NCBI RefSeq assembly: GCF_022690685.1
Contig: NZ_JALCYY010000008.1
Coordinates: 1-64,000 of the forward strand
Source: Anaeromyxobacter terrae
GTDB taxonomy: Bacteria; Myxococcota; Myxococcia; Myxococcales; Anaeromyxobacteraceae
Length of the DNA stretch: 64,000 bases
Reading direction: 5' to 3'
A program made the position numbers and the translations under genes. Position 1 is the first letter of the stretch, and every line of letters starts with the position of its first letter. Positions 1-8,185 of this stretch are shown one piece after another. Below the pieces are notes generated by a model. That model had not been told where the DNA came from and did not search any database. It saw only the letters and a list, made by a program, of their open reading frames with translations.

Positions 1-586
1 CTCGCGCTCGCGGCGCCGGCTCCGCGGCGCCTGCGCTCGCCGCGCCGCCCGCGACGAGCCCGAGGCCGGAGAGGTCCCCCGTCGCGACCGCCGGCTCGCG
101 GGGGAGCGTCCCGGCGCGGAGGGCCTCCCGGGCGCCGCCCGGCGCGGTCGCCGCCACCCGAAGGAGCAGCTCCACCCGCGCGAGCACGCCAGGGCTCGCC
201 GGGCGCCCCTCTTCGGAGAGCACCTCGCCGGCCCGCCCCCGCAGCGCGCGCGCCGCCGCCCGGAGCTCCTGCTCGGCCTCGCGCAGCGCCTCCGCGCCCT
301 GACCCGCGAGCGCGCGACGCTGGCCCGCGCGGAGCCGGTCGCCCGCGCCGAGCAGCGCCGCGATCTCCTCCCGCCGCTCGCGGGCGACCCGGTTCAGGAC
401 CCAGGCGAGCCCGACCGGACGGCGGAGCTTGCGGAGCGCGGCCGCACCCGCGGCGTCGCCGCGCCCCGCGAGCGCGCGCGAGAGGGCGTCGCGCTCGGCG
501 GTGAAGCGCGACGGCGAGGTCGCGAGGAGCTTGCCCACCTCGTCGCCGGCCGGGAGGGCGCCCTCGCCTGCGCGGCGGCGGGCCAC
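1..586 (-). CDS. Uncharacterised helical protein, runs off left edge (third gene of encapsulin operon)
   Basis: The minus strand stays open from a GTG at 586 to the window edge, giving at least 195 residues; the stop codon is outside. The GTG lies only three bases after the encapsulin stop, so co-transcription with the encapsulin pair is likely. The product is soluble, rich in Ala, Arg, Leu and Glu, and looks almost entirely helical, with no signal peptide or membrane segment. Residues 51-68 (LRKLRRPVGLAWVLNRVA) recall a motif I remember from unnamed actinobacterial proteins, but I cannot give it a function. Its place suggests an accessory or cargo role, which is inference only. The coding call rests on the open frame and the G/C-rich third positions. 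Confidence 0.7.
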   Translation of the reverse strand, partial: MARRRAGEGALPAGDEVGKLLATSPSRFTAERDALSRALAGRGDAAGAAALRKLRRPVGLAWVLNRVARERREEIAALLGAGDRLRAGQRRALAGQGAEALREAEQELRAAARALRGRAGEVLSEEGRPASPGVLARVELLLRVAATAPGGAREALRAGTLPREPAVATGDLSGLGLVAGGAASAGAAEPAPRAR

Positions 587-589
587 GGG

Positions 590-1405
590 CTAGCGGCCGC
601 GCAGGACCGCGACCGACCCGGGGACTCCGGGCATGAGGGTCACCGACTCGACGAGCGAGATCTGGTGGAAGATCCCCTCCCGGCCGTCGTAAGCCGCGGC
701 GAGATCCTGGCCGACGATGATGCGCGGTCCGGACGCGGTCCGCATCACGACGACCGCCCCGTCCTCGAGCACGGGCGCCTTCACGATCCCGCCCGCGAAC
801 GCCGGCTGGAGCTGCTGGTACGGCGTGAGGGCGGTGCCCGGGTAGGGGCGGAGGAGCTGGTAGAATCGGCCCGGCGAGACCGCCACCGCGTACGGCCCGT
901 GCCGGCCCGCCCCGTCGAGCCGGGTGAGGGCGCCCAGCAGATCGTCCGCCGTGCGGACGGGATCGCTCCAATCGCCTGCGGGCAGCTCGACGGCGCCCTC
1001 GTGGCCGAGGAGCCCACGCACGCCCGCGCGCGGCAGCCCCTCGAAGACGATCCGATCCTCGACGCGGGCGATCTGCCGCGCCGCCTCGGACGCCTCGGAG
1101 AGGACGAGCGGCTCGCCGCAGGCGCTGTCCGCCTCGATCGCCCGCGCGCCCAGGGTGAACGTGCGGTGGATGACCGGCAGCGGGCGCACCTTCGGCACGT
1201 GGACGTGGGCGCCCTCCGGCTCCTCCCCGAGCGGCAGGTCCTCCGCGACGCCGGCGCGCGCGCCGAACCCGATCGGCCCCACCACCTCGAGCAGCCGCCG
1301 CCCCGCCCTCACCTCGTCGGCGGCCCCCCGCGCGATCGCGTCGATGCGATCCCAGACCTCCTGCTCGAACGGGGCGCTCTCTCGATCCAGCCAGGTCGTC
1401 ATCAC
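590..1405 (-). CDS. Family 1 encapsulin nanocompartment shell protein (linocin/CFP29-type)
   Basis: Shell protomer of a protein nanocompartment with the HK97 phage-capsid fold, expected to self-assemble around cargo in the cytoplasm. At 270-271 residues it has normal family length. The N-terminal part (WLDRESAPFEQEVWDRID) is the characteristic cargo-binding start of the family, and the C-terminal segment around IFHQISLVESVTLMPG matches the usual end of the E-loop/A-domain region. The start is either GTG 1405 or ATG 1402; both overlap the stop of the upstream ferritin-like gene, so shell and cargo are translationally coupled. The adjacent EncFtn gene makes this an iron-storage encapsulin. Function is inferred from homology; the coupling is seen directly. 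Confidence 0.93.
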   Translation of the reverse strand: MMTTWLDRESAPFEQEVWDRIDAIARGAADEVRAGRRLLEVVGPIGFGARAGVAEDLPLGEEPEGAHVHVPKVRPLPVIHRTFTLGARAIEADSACGEPLVLSEASEAARQIARVEDRIVFEGLPRAGVRGLLGHEGAVELPAGDWSDPVRTADDLLGALTRLDGAGRHGPYAVAVSPGRFYQLLRPYPGTALTPYQQLQPAFAGGIVKAPVLEDGAVVVMRTASGPRIIVGQDLAAAYDGREGIFHQISLVESVTLMPGVPGSVAVLRGR

Positions 1406-1755
1406 TTCCCCTTCTCCCGCTGCGCGTCGCCGCCCGCCTCGCCGGAGGCCTTCGCCGCTTCCTCCTCGGTCACGATCGGACCCGCGTGGCCGGTGTGCTC
1501 CTTCAGCATCCGGGCGAACGCGACGTCATGGCGGCGGATCCACTCGAGGATCATCGACGCGTGCTCCTTCTCCTCGTCGCGGTTGTGCGCGAGGATCTCC
1601 CGGAGCTCGGGATCCTCGGTCGCGTCGACCCGCTGCTGGTACCAGTCGATCGCCTCGAGCTCCTCCTGGAGCGAGACGAGCGCCCGGTGAAGGTTCTTCG
1701 TGCGAGCGGACAGGAGCTCCTCCCGCTCGTGCCATCCCTGCGATGCGCCGGCCAT
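1402..1755 (-). CDS. Encapsulated ferritin-like protein (EncFtn), encapsulin cargo
   Basis: Ferroxidase cargo that oxidises Fe(II) at a dimer interface and delivers mineral iron to the encapsulin lumen. The 117-residue protein keeps the EncFtn core at the numbering I recall for the Rhodospirillum protein: EELEAIDWY at 31-39 (E32, E34, W38) and EEKEH at 61-65 (E62, H65), i.e. the di-iron ligands. The ATG at 1755 gives an N-terminus that aligns with known EncFtn; the frame stays open further upstream but without protein-like sequence. The stop overlaps the encapsulin start. Odd point: the C-terminal tail (residues about 96-117, acidic then GDAQREKGK) lacks the usual LTVGSLR-like targeting peptide, so how it docks in the shell is unclear. 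Confidence 0.9.
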   Translation of the reverse strand: MAGASQGWHEREELLSARTKNLHRALVSLQEELEAIDWYQQRVDATEDPELREILAHNRDEEKEHASMILEWIRRHDVAFARMLKEHTGHAGPIVTEEEAAKASGEAGGDAQREKGK

Positions 1756-1938
1756 CCTGCACGAGTGCGCAGCCGGGACGTCGCCGCCAAGCCCCGGGAC
1801 GTCCGGCGCCGCGTCCGGGGGGCACACGTTCAGTCGATGTCGCCCGCAGGCCGCGGCGCCCGCGGCGCGCCGCCCGAGCATCCGACCCGCCGCGGGAAGC
1901 GAGTTCCTTGCCGAGCGGTTCCATGGCATGAGTCCTCC

Positions 1939-2550
1939 GTGGAGAGCCCCGCCGACTTCCTCGCCCGCTGGCAGTACACCGGCCTCTTCGCGGTGATCTT
2001 CGTCGAGGAGGCCGGGGTCCCGCTGCCGCTTCCGGGAGATCTGTTCATCGCGGCGATGGGGTTCCTCGCGCACCGCGGCCGCGCCGCCTTCGCGCCCACC
2101 GCCGCGGTCGTCACGACGGCGACCGTCCTCGGCGCGGCCCTCCTCTACCTCGTGTCGCGTCACGCAGGCCGGCCGCTCCTCGTCCGCGTCGCGCGCCGCC
2201 TCGGCTACACCGCGGAGCGCGAGGCTCGGCTCGAGGCGTGGCTCGCCCGGCGCGGCGCGACGGCAATCGTGCTCGGCCGTCTCGTCCCCGGGCTCCGCAT
2301 CGTGATGACGGTCATCGCCGGGGCGCTGCGGCTCAGGCAGTCCACCTTCGCGCTCGGGACGCTCGTCGCGGGGCTCGTGTGGGCGACGCTCTACTTCTGG
2401 ATCGGGTGGGCCCTCGGGGCGGGCTACGAGCGCGTCGGCGGCGCAGGCGCGCTGGCCGCCGCCTGGCCCGCCGCCCTGGCGATCGTGATCGCGGCCGCCC
2501 TCCTCGCCTGGCGCGCCCGCGCCCGGCGCGCGCGACGCGCGCAGCCCTGA
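1939..2550 (+). CDS. DedA/VTT-family inner membrane protein
   Basis: Polytopic membrane protein of the DedA (SNARE-associated, VTT) family; members act in membrane lipid homeostasis, undecaprenyl-phosphate or phospholipid flipping, and envelope fitness. The signature acidic/Gly-Pro loop EEAGVPLPLPGDLF lies at about residues 18-31, and the second re-entrant motif (LGRLVPGLRIVMTVIAG) at about 112-128. Membrane segments flank both, and the C-terminus is a hydrophobic helix followed by a basic tail. Length of 203 residues is typical. The GTG at 1939 was chosen because upstream sequence in frame is not protein-like; no strong ribosome site is visible. It is divergent from the encapsulin operon. 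The exact substrate cannot be told from sequence. Confidence 0.85.
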   Translation: MESPADFLARWQYTGLFAVIFVEEAGVPLPLPGDLFIAAMGFLAHRGRAAFAPTAAVVTTATVLGAALLYLVSRHAGRPLLVRVARRLGYTAEREARLEAWLARRGATAIVLGRLVPGLRIVMTVIAGALRLRQSTFALGTLVAGLVWATLYFWIGWALGAGYERVGGAGALAAAWPAALAIVIAAALLAWRARARRARRAQP

Positions 2551-2673
2551 GGCCCGCGCTCGTCGCTCGCGCCGCTGCCGCCGGGGGCGCGCCAGGCGCG
2601 TCCGCCGGAGCGGTCGCCGTCCCCGTCGGTGCCTGGCCTCGCCGCAGGTGTGCGGGGTCCCTAGGTTTCCGGC

Positions 2674-3051
2674 GTGGAAGCCACCATCATCCGACGGATC
2701 CTGCTCGTCGAGGACGACCCGGGCATGCGTGAAGCCATCCGCGCTCTGCTCGAGCGAGCGGGCTTCTCGGTGGCCGTGGCGCACGACGGCGCCGAGGCCT
2801 GGGAGCTGCTCTCGCGCGGGCCGAGGCCCGTCGCGATCCTCGCCGATCTCTACACGCCCCGCATGACCGGGCACGACCTCGTCGCCCGCGTGCGCCGCAC
2901 CCCGCGCCTCGCGCGCGTCCCGATCATCGCCATGACCGGCGAGCGGGCCACGAAGTCGCGGCCCGCGGCCGAGGCGTTCCTCGAGAAGCCGTTCTCGCGC
3001 GAGCAGCTCGAGTGGGCGCTGCAGCGCGTCGGCGCGGCGCAGCTCGCCTGA
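2674..3051 (+). CDS. Single-domain response regulator (CheY-like receiver)
   Basis: Stand-alone phosphoacceptor of a two-component system; no output domain is present. Acidic pocket residues are in VEDD (residues 12-15), the phosphorylation site is D58 in LADLYTPRMTG, the switch Thr is T88 in AMTGE, and the conserved Lys is K105 in LEKPF. The 125-residue length fits one receiver domain. GTG 2674 is the start closest to the first beta strand. No kinase gene is nearby, so it is an orphan whose partner must be elsewhere. Its stop codon is the first three bases of a palindrome shared with other gene ends in the window. Confidence 0.88.
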   Translation: MEATIIRRILLVEDDPGMREAIRALLERAGFSVAVAHDGAEAWELLSRGPRPVAILADLYTPRMTGHDLVARVRRTPRLARVPIIAMTGERATKSRPAAEAFLEKPFSREQLEWALQRVGAAQLA

Positions 3052-3099
3052 ACGAGAGCTCGTGATTTCGCGGTGTCGCGAATCACGGTCGGCCGTTCA
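3049..3099. terminator. Bidirectional hairpin between convergent genes (repeat family member)
   Basis: Nested inverted repeat: outer arms TGAACG / CGTTCA and inner arms CGTGATTTCGCG / CGCGAATCACG around a three-base loop. It lies between the ends of the convergent response regulator and MMPL exporter genes and could terminate or stabilise both transcripts. No T-run follows, so intrinsic termination is inferred from position and fold. Its left edge is the response regulator stop codon. Closely related palindromes occur at 38366 and 50762. Confidence 0.6.
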
Positions 3100-3129
3100 G
3101 GCCAGTTCGCTCGTGCAGCGGGCGAGCGC

Positions 3130-5667
3130 TCAGCGAGCCGCCCGCAGATCGACGCCGCTCTCGCCCGGCTCCGCGCCCCGGCCGGCGTCCGCGCCAGGGC
3201 GCTCGAAGCTCCGCTCGCGCCAGCGCAGCACGGCGGGGAGCGCGACGAGCGCGGCCGCGAGGCAGGCGAGCTCTCCCAGGACGGCGAGCAGGCCGAACGA
3301 GAACAGCGCCTGGTTCCGCGCCACGAGCAGCGAGGCGTAGCCGATGATGGTGGTGAGCGAGCAGAGCGCCACCGCGCCGCCGGTGGTCCGCACGATGTCC
3401 GAGATCGAGCGGGCGTGGTCGACCCGGCGGCGCTGGAAGATGTTGGTGGCGTAGTCGACGCCGATGCCGAAGGTGATCGGCAGGGCGATGAAGTTCAGCA
3501 TGTTGAGGCGCAGGTGCAGCGCGCCGGCGAGGCCGACGAACCACAGCACCCCGACCGCGAGCGCGGCGAGCACCCAGCCCGCGTCGGCGAGCGACCGTAC
3601 CGACCGCTTGCCGATCCCGAACGCGACGACCACGAGCAGGACGACTCCCACGAGCGAGAGCAACGTCGCGCGAGGGCCGTCCGCCTGGATGGCGTACAGC
3701 ACGTCCGCGAAGACGAGCAGCGAGCTCGCCACCGGCGCGTCGGCGGGCAGGCCGAGCGCGCGGAGCTCCTCGGTGAAGCGGAGCACGTCGCGGCCGTTCC
3801 AGACGTCGATCTTGCCGGAGGGGTAGACGAGCACGGGCGTGCCGACGCGCCCGTCCATCTCGGTGAGCTGGCGCCGGAGGACGTCGGGCAGGTCGGTCGC
3901 GCCGAACGGCCGGAGGTCGGCGGGAGGGAGCACCGCCTCGACCGCCATCCGCCGGTCCGGCGCGAGGAAGGACAGGTTCTCGCGCGTCGCGAGCGCGCGG
4001 ATCTCGCGCACGACCGGGAGCTTCTCCTCCTGGCCGGGCGGGACGAACGCCTCGATCGAGACGACCGAGCCGATCGTGGTCGCGGGGGTCGCGCGGCGGT
4101 GGGCCTCGATGCGGCGCGCGATCTCGCGCGCCTGGGCCTCGTCCTTCGCGAGGAGCGCGGTCGGGGTGAGGTGCTCGCCGAACAGGTCGTCCACGCGCGC
4201 GTCCCACCAGCCCGGGCCGCCCTTCTCCATCGCCGAGGCGTCGCGCAGGTTGCGGAAGTCGTACTCGAGCGCGTCCTTCGCGAAGTGCGCGACGAAGAAG
4301 ACCGAGACCGCCGAGAGCAGGACCGCCGCGAGGGTGGTCACGCGCGGTGCCCGCTCGACGAGGTGCGAGAGCGCGAGCGTGAAGATCGGGCGCGAGGGGC
4401 GCTGGCCGTCGCGCGTGATGGGCGAGCGCCGCTCCCAGGCGAGGACGAGCGGCGGCGTCATCACGTAGGAGAACAGCCACGACAGGGCCATCCCCACGCC
4501 GCCGATGAGCCCGAACTGGTTGAAGCCGCGGAAGTCGGTGGAGAGGAGCGAGGCGTAGGAGACGCCGGCGGCGAGCGCGGCGGTGAGCGTCGCGAGCCAG
4601 GTCGTCGCGACCGCGGTCTGCATGGCCGGGATCGGGCCCACCCCGTGGCGCCGCTCCTCGAGGTAACGCGCGAAGAGGATGAGCCCGACGTTGATCCCGT
4701 TCCCGACCACGATCGAGCCGAGGAACGCGGTGTTCGAGTTGAGGTGCCCCACCGCGAGCTCGGCGACGCCGAAGGTCGCGAGCACACCGGCGAGGAGCGG
4801 GATCCCCACCGCCGGCACCGCCTTCCAGGTGCGGTTGTAGATCGCCACCGCCGCCGCGACCGCGAGGACGACGAGGAGCGTCGCCCACACGAGGTCCTCG
4901 GCCAGCGCGTCGTGCTCCATCACCGTGGAGGTCACGTACCCGCCGTAGGTCACCTCGAGCGCGGGCGCGTACTTCTTCGGATCGAGCTCCTTCACGGTCT
5001 TGCGGACGAGGTCGTTCAGCGCGGCGACCTTGCCGTAGTCCCCCGGGGCCGAGCCGAGCCGGACGATCATGGCGAGGATCGTCATCTTCTCGCCGGGCTT
5101 CCCCGGGACGGGAACTTGCCCCATGGTGTAGCCGTCGCGGAAGCGGCCCAGCAGCTCCTTGCGGTCGCCGCCGAGCTTCGCGATGAGCCCCTCGACGTCC
5201 GGGGCGGCCCCCTCCGCCTTCCCCTCGCGGCTCGCCTGCTCCCAGGCGATGCGCCGGGCGAGCACGTCGCGAAGCTGCTCGAGCTCGGCCTTCTCCGGGA
5301 AGAGCAGCAGGCGCGGCCGGTAGAAGTCTGCGATCTCGTCCACCCGGTACTCCACCCAGCGGACGAGGTCCTTCGGGGCGGCGTCGAGCTTCTCGGCGAG
5401 GTCGTCGGCGAAGAGCTGCAGCGTCACCGCGTCGGCGCCGGAGAGGATCACCGTCTGCTCGGCGAACCCGCCGACGCGCGAGGTGACGTTCTCCAGATCG
5501 ACCGCGCTCTTGCTCGTCGCCGGGAGCAGCTCCGACAGGTCCGGGCGCAGGTCGCTGTAGAGCCGCACCGCTCCGACGCCTCCCGCCAGCGCCAGGACGG
5601 CGCAGACGGCGAGGATGACGGTGCGGTGGCGGTCCGCGAAGCGGACCCAGCGCTCGGACGGTCGCAT
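3130..5667 (-). CDS. RND superfamily MMPL-type exporter
   Basis: Large inner-membrane transporter of 845 residues. The architecture is the RND/MMPL one: an N-terminal helix at about residues 14-32, a periplasmic domain, a first bundle of about five helices, a second periplasmic domain, and a second bundle with GIGVDYATNIFQRRR. Members move lipids, hopanoids or other hydrophobic compounds using the proton gradient; the substrate here is unknown. The start at 5667 (MRPSERWVRF) follows an AGAAGGA ribosome site about 12 bases upstream; an in-frame ATG further upstream gives no hydrophobic or conserved sequence. There is no adaptor or TolC gene beside it and no linked hopanoid gene, so an HpnN role is only one option. 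Confidence 0.85.
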   Translation of the reverse strand: MRPSERWVRFADRHRTVILAVCAVLALAGGVGAVRLYSDLRPDLSELLPATSKSAVDLENVTSRVGGFAEQTVILSGADAVTLQLFADDLAEKLDAAPKDLVRWVEYRVDEIADFYRPRLLLFPEKAELEQLRDVLARRIAWEQASREGKAEGAAPDVEGLIAKLGGDRKELLGRFRDGYTMGQVPVPGKPGEKMTILAMIVRLGSAPGDYGKVAALNDLVRKTVKELDPKKYAPALEVTYGGYVTSTVMEHDALAEDLVWATLLVVLAVAAAVAIYNRTWKAVPAVGIPLLAGVLATFGVAELAVGHLNSNTAFLGSIVVGNGINVGLILFARYLEERRHGVGPIPAMQTAVATTWLATLTAALAAGVSYASLLSTDFRGFNQFGLIGGVGMALSWLFSYVMTPPLVLAWERRSPITRDGQRPSRPIFTLALSHLVERAPRVTTLAAVLLSAVSVFFVAHFAKDALEYDFRNLRDASAMEKGGPGWWDARVDDLFGEHLTPTALLAKDEAQAREIARRIEAHRRATPATTIGSVVSIEAFVPPGQEEKLPVVREIRALATRENLSFLAPDRRMAVEAVLPPADLRPFGATDLPDVLRRQLTEMDGRVGTPVLVYPSGKIDVWNGRDVLRFTEELRALGLPADAPVASSLLVFADVLYAIQADGPRATLLSLVGVVLLVVVAFGIGKRSVRSLADAGWVLAALAVGVLWFVGLAGALHLRLNMLNFIALPITFGIGVDYATNIFQRRRVDHARSISDIVRTTGGAVALCSLTTIIGYASLLVARNQALFSFGLLAVLGELACLAAALVALPAVLRWRERSFERPGADAGRGAEPGESGVDLRAAR

Positions 5668-5788
5668 GGTCGGGTACGTATCCTTCTCCCGGGCGTCCGG
5701 TGGACACACGCGCCAGGGGCAGGTGTTCTACCGCATTTCACCCCGGTTTGATTCCAGGCGAGGCCCCGGGGTTCGGGGGTTCGTTCGG

Positions 5789-6466
5789 TCACCCGGAGAG
5801 GAGGCGGGCCGCCTCGCTCGGACCCAGCGTCTCGAGCCGGGCGCCGCGCTCTCCGAGCACGAGGTACGACAGCGCGGCCGGGGTGAGACCGCCCGCGTTG
5901 GCGTAGGCGTCGCCGGGAGACAGGTGGGGAACGTGCACGTGGCCGAACACCCCGAGCGCGCACTCCTCGCGCAGGACGAGGTCGAGGCAGCGACGCCGGA
6001 ACAGGGCGAGCATCTGCTCCTCGGCGACCGCCCGCGCGGCCACCTCCACCGCGCGTGCGAAACCGCGGACGAGCGCGAGCCGGCCGAAGCGGCGGGAGAT
6101 GCCGTCTCCGAGCCGCCCGATGGGCGAGCGGCTGACGGGATCGGCGGAGTGGCCGTGCGCGACGAGCACCCGCCCGATCCCCGGCACGTGGAGCACGAGC
6201 CGCTCTGGACCGGCGGCCGGGTCGTGGTTGCCCGCAGTGCGATCGAGCCTCCCTTCGGCCGACAGCGCGGCGATCGCGCGGGCCACCTCGGGGTGCGCCG
6301 CCTCGGCTCTTCCCTCGCCGGAGAAGAGGACGTCGAACACGTCGCCGTTGAGGACGACGCGTACGCCCGCCTCCTGCGCCCGGGCGAGGAACGCGCGCGC
6401 GAGCCGGACCGCCGCGGCCGGGCTCTCCGGCGCGAGGTGCCAGTCGCTCGCGATCCAGATCGTCAC
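5789..6466 (-). CDS. LpxH-like calcineurin-fold metallophosphoesterase
   Basis: 225-residue metallophosphoesterase with all family metal-binding motifs in order: ASDWH (about residue 6-10), NGDVFD (about 40-45), GNHD (about 79-82), the HGHS block (about 104) and GHVH near the C-terminal third. It resembles UDP-2,3-diacylglucosamine diphosphatase (LpxH) of lipid A synthesis, but substrate cannot be assigned because LpxH-like proteins vary and other lipid A genes are not adjacent. The GTG start at 6466 overlaps the stop of the upstream acyltransferase by four bases, so it is the last gene of a three-gene lipid operon. A role in processing an acylated phospho-intermediate is inference. Confidence 0.8.
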   Translation of the reverse strand: MTIWIASDWHLAPESPAAAVRLARAFLARAQEAGVRVVLNGDVFDVLFSGEGRAEAAHPEVARAIAALSAEGRLDRTAGNHDPAAGPERLVLHVPGIGRVLVAHGHSADPVSRSPIGRLGDGISRRFGRLALVRGFARAVEVAARAVAEEQMLALFRRRCLDLVLREECALGVFGHVHVPHLSPGDAYANAGGLTPAALSYLVLGERGARLETLGPSEAARLLSG

Positions 6467-7203
6467 CGCGCGCGCGCCTCCCGGTGCGCGAGGAGCGCGT
6501 CGTAGAGCGCCTGCGTCCGCTCCCGCGCCAGCGCGTGGAGGGGTTGCACGAGCTCCATGTCCCGCCCGCGCCCCGGCGCGTGCGGGACCGGAATCGGCTC
6601 GCCGAGCGCGGCGTCGAGCCGCGCCGGGAGCGGGAGCGGCGACCAGAACGAGAGCCGCTTCACCCGGAAGCCGGGGTACGCCTCCGCGCCCCCCACCACC
6701 GCGAGCGGCACGATGGGCGCGCCGGTCTCGAGGGCGAGCCGCACGAAGCCGTAGCGGCCGTCCCAGCGGAGCCGGTAGAAGTCGCGCGCGGGCCGCGCCT
6801 CGCGCATCCCACCGGGAGTCACGAGCAGCTGCTCGCCGCGCCGCAGCACCGCGAGGCAGCTCTCCTCGCTCGGATCGATGAGGCCGAAGTGGCGCTTCAG
6901 CACGGGCAGGCCCGGTAGCGCCTTCTCGATGCGCGACTCGGCCGCCACGATGCGGAGCGGCGTGCGCGGGCCGCTCCGCTCGTGCCAGCGCTTCCAGCCG
7001 AGGTGGTAGCCCGCGAGGACGAGGTCGAGCACCAGGTAGCCGGCGCCGTGCAGCGCCACGTAGATGCACGGCCCCTCGGGCGGCGGCGCGCCCTCGAGCC
7101 GCATCCGGTGATATCCGGAGAGCGCCCGCGCCCAGGGGAGGTAGGCGCGCCGGTAGTACCAGCGGTCGGCGTCGATGGGCGGCGGGCCGGCGGGATGCGT
7201 CAC
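6463..7203 (-). CDS. Lysophospholipid acyltransferase family protein (copy 2)
   Basis: 246-residue protein of the PlsC/MGAT-like acyltransferase superfamily. Visible signatures are ALHGAGYLVLD (the region of the usual HxxxxD box), the TPGGMREARPARDFY block matching the family glycine-rich substrate site, and GAPIVPLAVVGGAEAYP, a conserved strand near the C-terminus. The canonical HxxxxD spacing is altered, so catalytic competence needs care. The GTG at 7203 overlaps the TGA of the upstream paralogue and its own stop overlaps the next gene. Two tandem acyltransferases plus a phosphoesterase suggest stepwise acylation of one lipid. The substrate is unknown. Confidence 0.8.
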   Translation of the reverse strand: MTHPAGPPPIDADRWYYRRAYLPWARALSGYHRMRLEGAPPPEGPCIYVALHGAGYLVLDLVLAGYHLGWKRWHERSGPRTPLRIVAAESRIEKALPGLPVLKRHFGLIDPSEESCLAVLRRGEQLLVTPGGMREARPARDFYRLRWDGRYGFVRLALETGAPIVPLAVVGGAEAYPGFRVKRLSFWSPLPLPARLDAALGEPIPVPHAPGRGRDMELVQPLHALARERTQALYDALLAHREARAR

Positions 7204-7910
7204 GTGAGGCTCCAGGGCTTGCGGCGGGCGGCCGACGCGCGGGCGACGAGCGCCTCGACCGCCGCGGCGACGGCGTCGGCGAAGGCACCGACCTCCGCGG
7301 CGTCTTTCGTCGCGGGCGGCTCGAGCGGCGCGCCGAACCAGTAGTCGAGGGGCACCGGCAGCGGCACGGGCGGGAGCCACGCGCTGTGCCCGCGCCCGAG
7401 TGGGAGACGCAGCGGGTGCTGCTGGTCCGCGCCCGCGATCGCGATCGGCACGACGGGCACGCCGGCGCGCGCCGCGATCCGCGCGTAGCCGCGCCGCCCC
7501 TTCCAGTCGAGGGCATCGGGAGGCCCGTACAGCTCGCGCGCGCCGCCGGGGAAGACGAGCACCGACTCGCCGCCCTCGAGCGCCGCGACCGCGGCCTCCT
7601 CGGTCGCCTCGATCGTGCCGACGTGCCGGCGCACCCAGCCGAGCGCCGGCAGCCGGTGGAGCGAGGTGCCCCGCTTCTCCATCGGCCGGAACGGCACGCG
7701 CCCGGAGTCCCAGAACGACACGAGGCCGAGCAGGATCGTCTCGAGGTAGAGCCAGGTGCGGGGGTGCTTCGCCACGTAGATCACCGGCCGATCGGCGGGG
7801 ACCGCCTCGAGGCCGTGCACGCGCGGGCGGTAGTAGAGACGGAGCGCGCGCGCGAGCGGCACGAGCACCGCCGTCTGGCGCCAGGTCCGGGGGAAGCGCG
7901 CAGTGGTCAT
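7200..7910 (-). CDS. Lysophospholipid acyltransferase family protein (copy 1)
   Basis: 236-residue paralogue of the gene downstream and first gene of the operon. It has VAKHPRTWLYLET at the position of the catalytic His box, FPGGARELYG as the glycine-rich motif, and GVPVVPIAIAGADQQHP as the conserved late strand. ATG 7910 was chosen because the protein becomes family-like only from MTTARFPRTW onward; sequence further upstream belongs to a repeat-filled spacer. The stop overlaps the GTG of the second acyltransferase. It resembles the diacylglycerol/monoacylglycerol acyltransferase-like branch more than PlsC of glycerophosphate synthesis. Acyl donor and acceptor are not deducible. Confidence 0.82.
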   Translation of the reverse strand: MTTARFPRTWRQTAVLVPLARALRLYYRPRVHGLEAVPADRPVIYVAKHPRTWLYLETILLGLVSFWDSGRVPFRPMEKRGTSLHRLPALGWVRRHVGTIEATEEAAVAALEGGESVLVFPGGARELYGPPDALDWKGRRGYARIAARAGVPVVPIAIAGADQQHPLRLPLGRGHSAWLPPVPLPVPLDYWFGAPLEPPATKDAAEVGAFADAVAAAVEALVARASAARRKPWSLT

Positions 7911-8185
7911 GATCGCAATGTTCTGACGGGGGCTGCGCCCCCCCGCCGAGCAGAGCTCCGCGCGCCCGTGCGCGCACTCGGATGATGCCCCACCCCGCCG
8001 GCCGGGTCCCGTGCGCCACCGAAAGCGAGCGCAGGCGCAGCCGGACAAGGCTGCGCCGGAGCGAGTGGGGGTCCGGGGGGCGCGGCGTGTGCGCCCCCCG
8101 GCAAGAAGCCGGCTTCGCCGCTATCGGGGTGGCGCCCCGGCGGGCTCGCTTCGCTCGTTGACTGTTTCCGAATCATGCTCAGTCG
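7911..8185. repeat. Intergenic mosaic of palindromic repeats
   Basis: No gene is seen. The spacer begins with the hairpin block GGGGGCTGCGCCCCC (about 7928-7942) and ends with CGCTTCGCTCGTTGACTG and CGAATCATG (about 8152-8176). The same blocks, in a similar order, appear at 45003-45139, and related ones at 24410, 37985 and 47583. It separates the acyltransferase operon from the PimA-like gene, both on the minus strand. Confidence 0.75.

Noticed and set aside
3073-5751. A long plus-strand open frame opposite the MMPL exporter (about 890 codons).
   Set aside because: It is Arg/Gly/Asp/His-rich without domains; such frames arise from the high G/C third-position bias on the opposite strand of a real gene.
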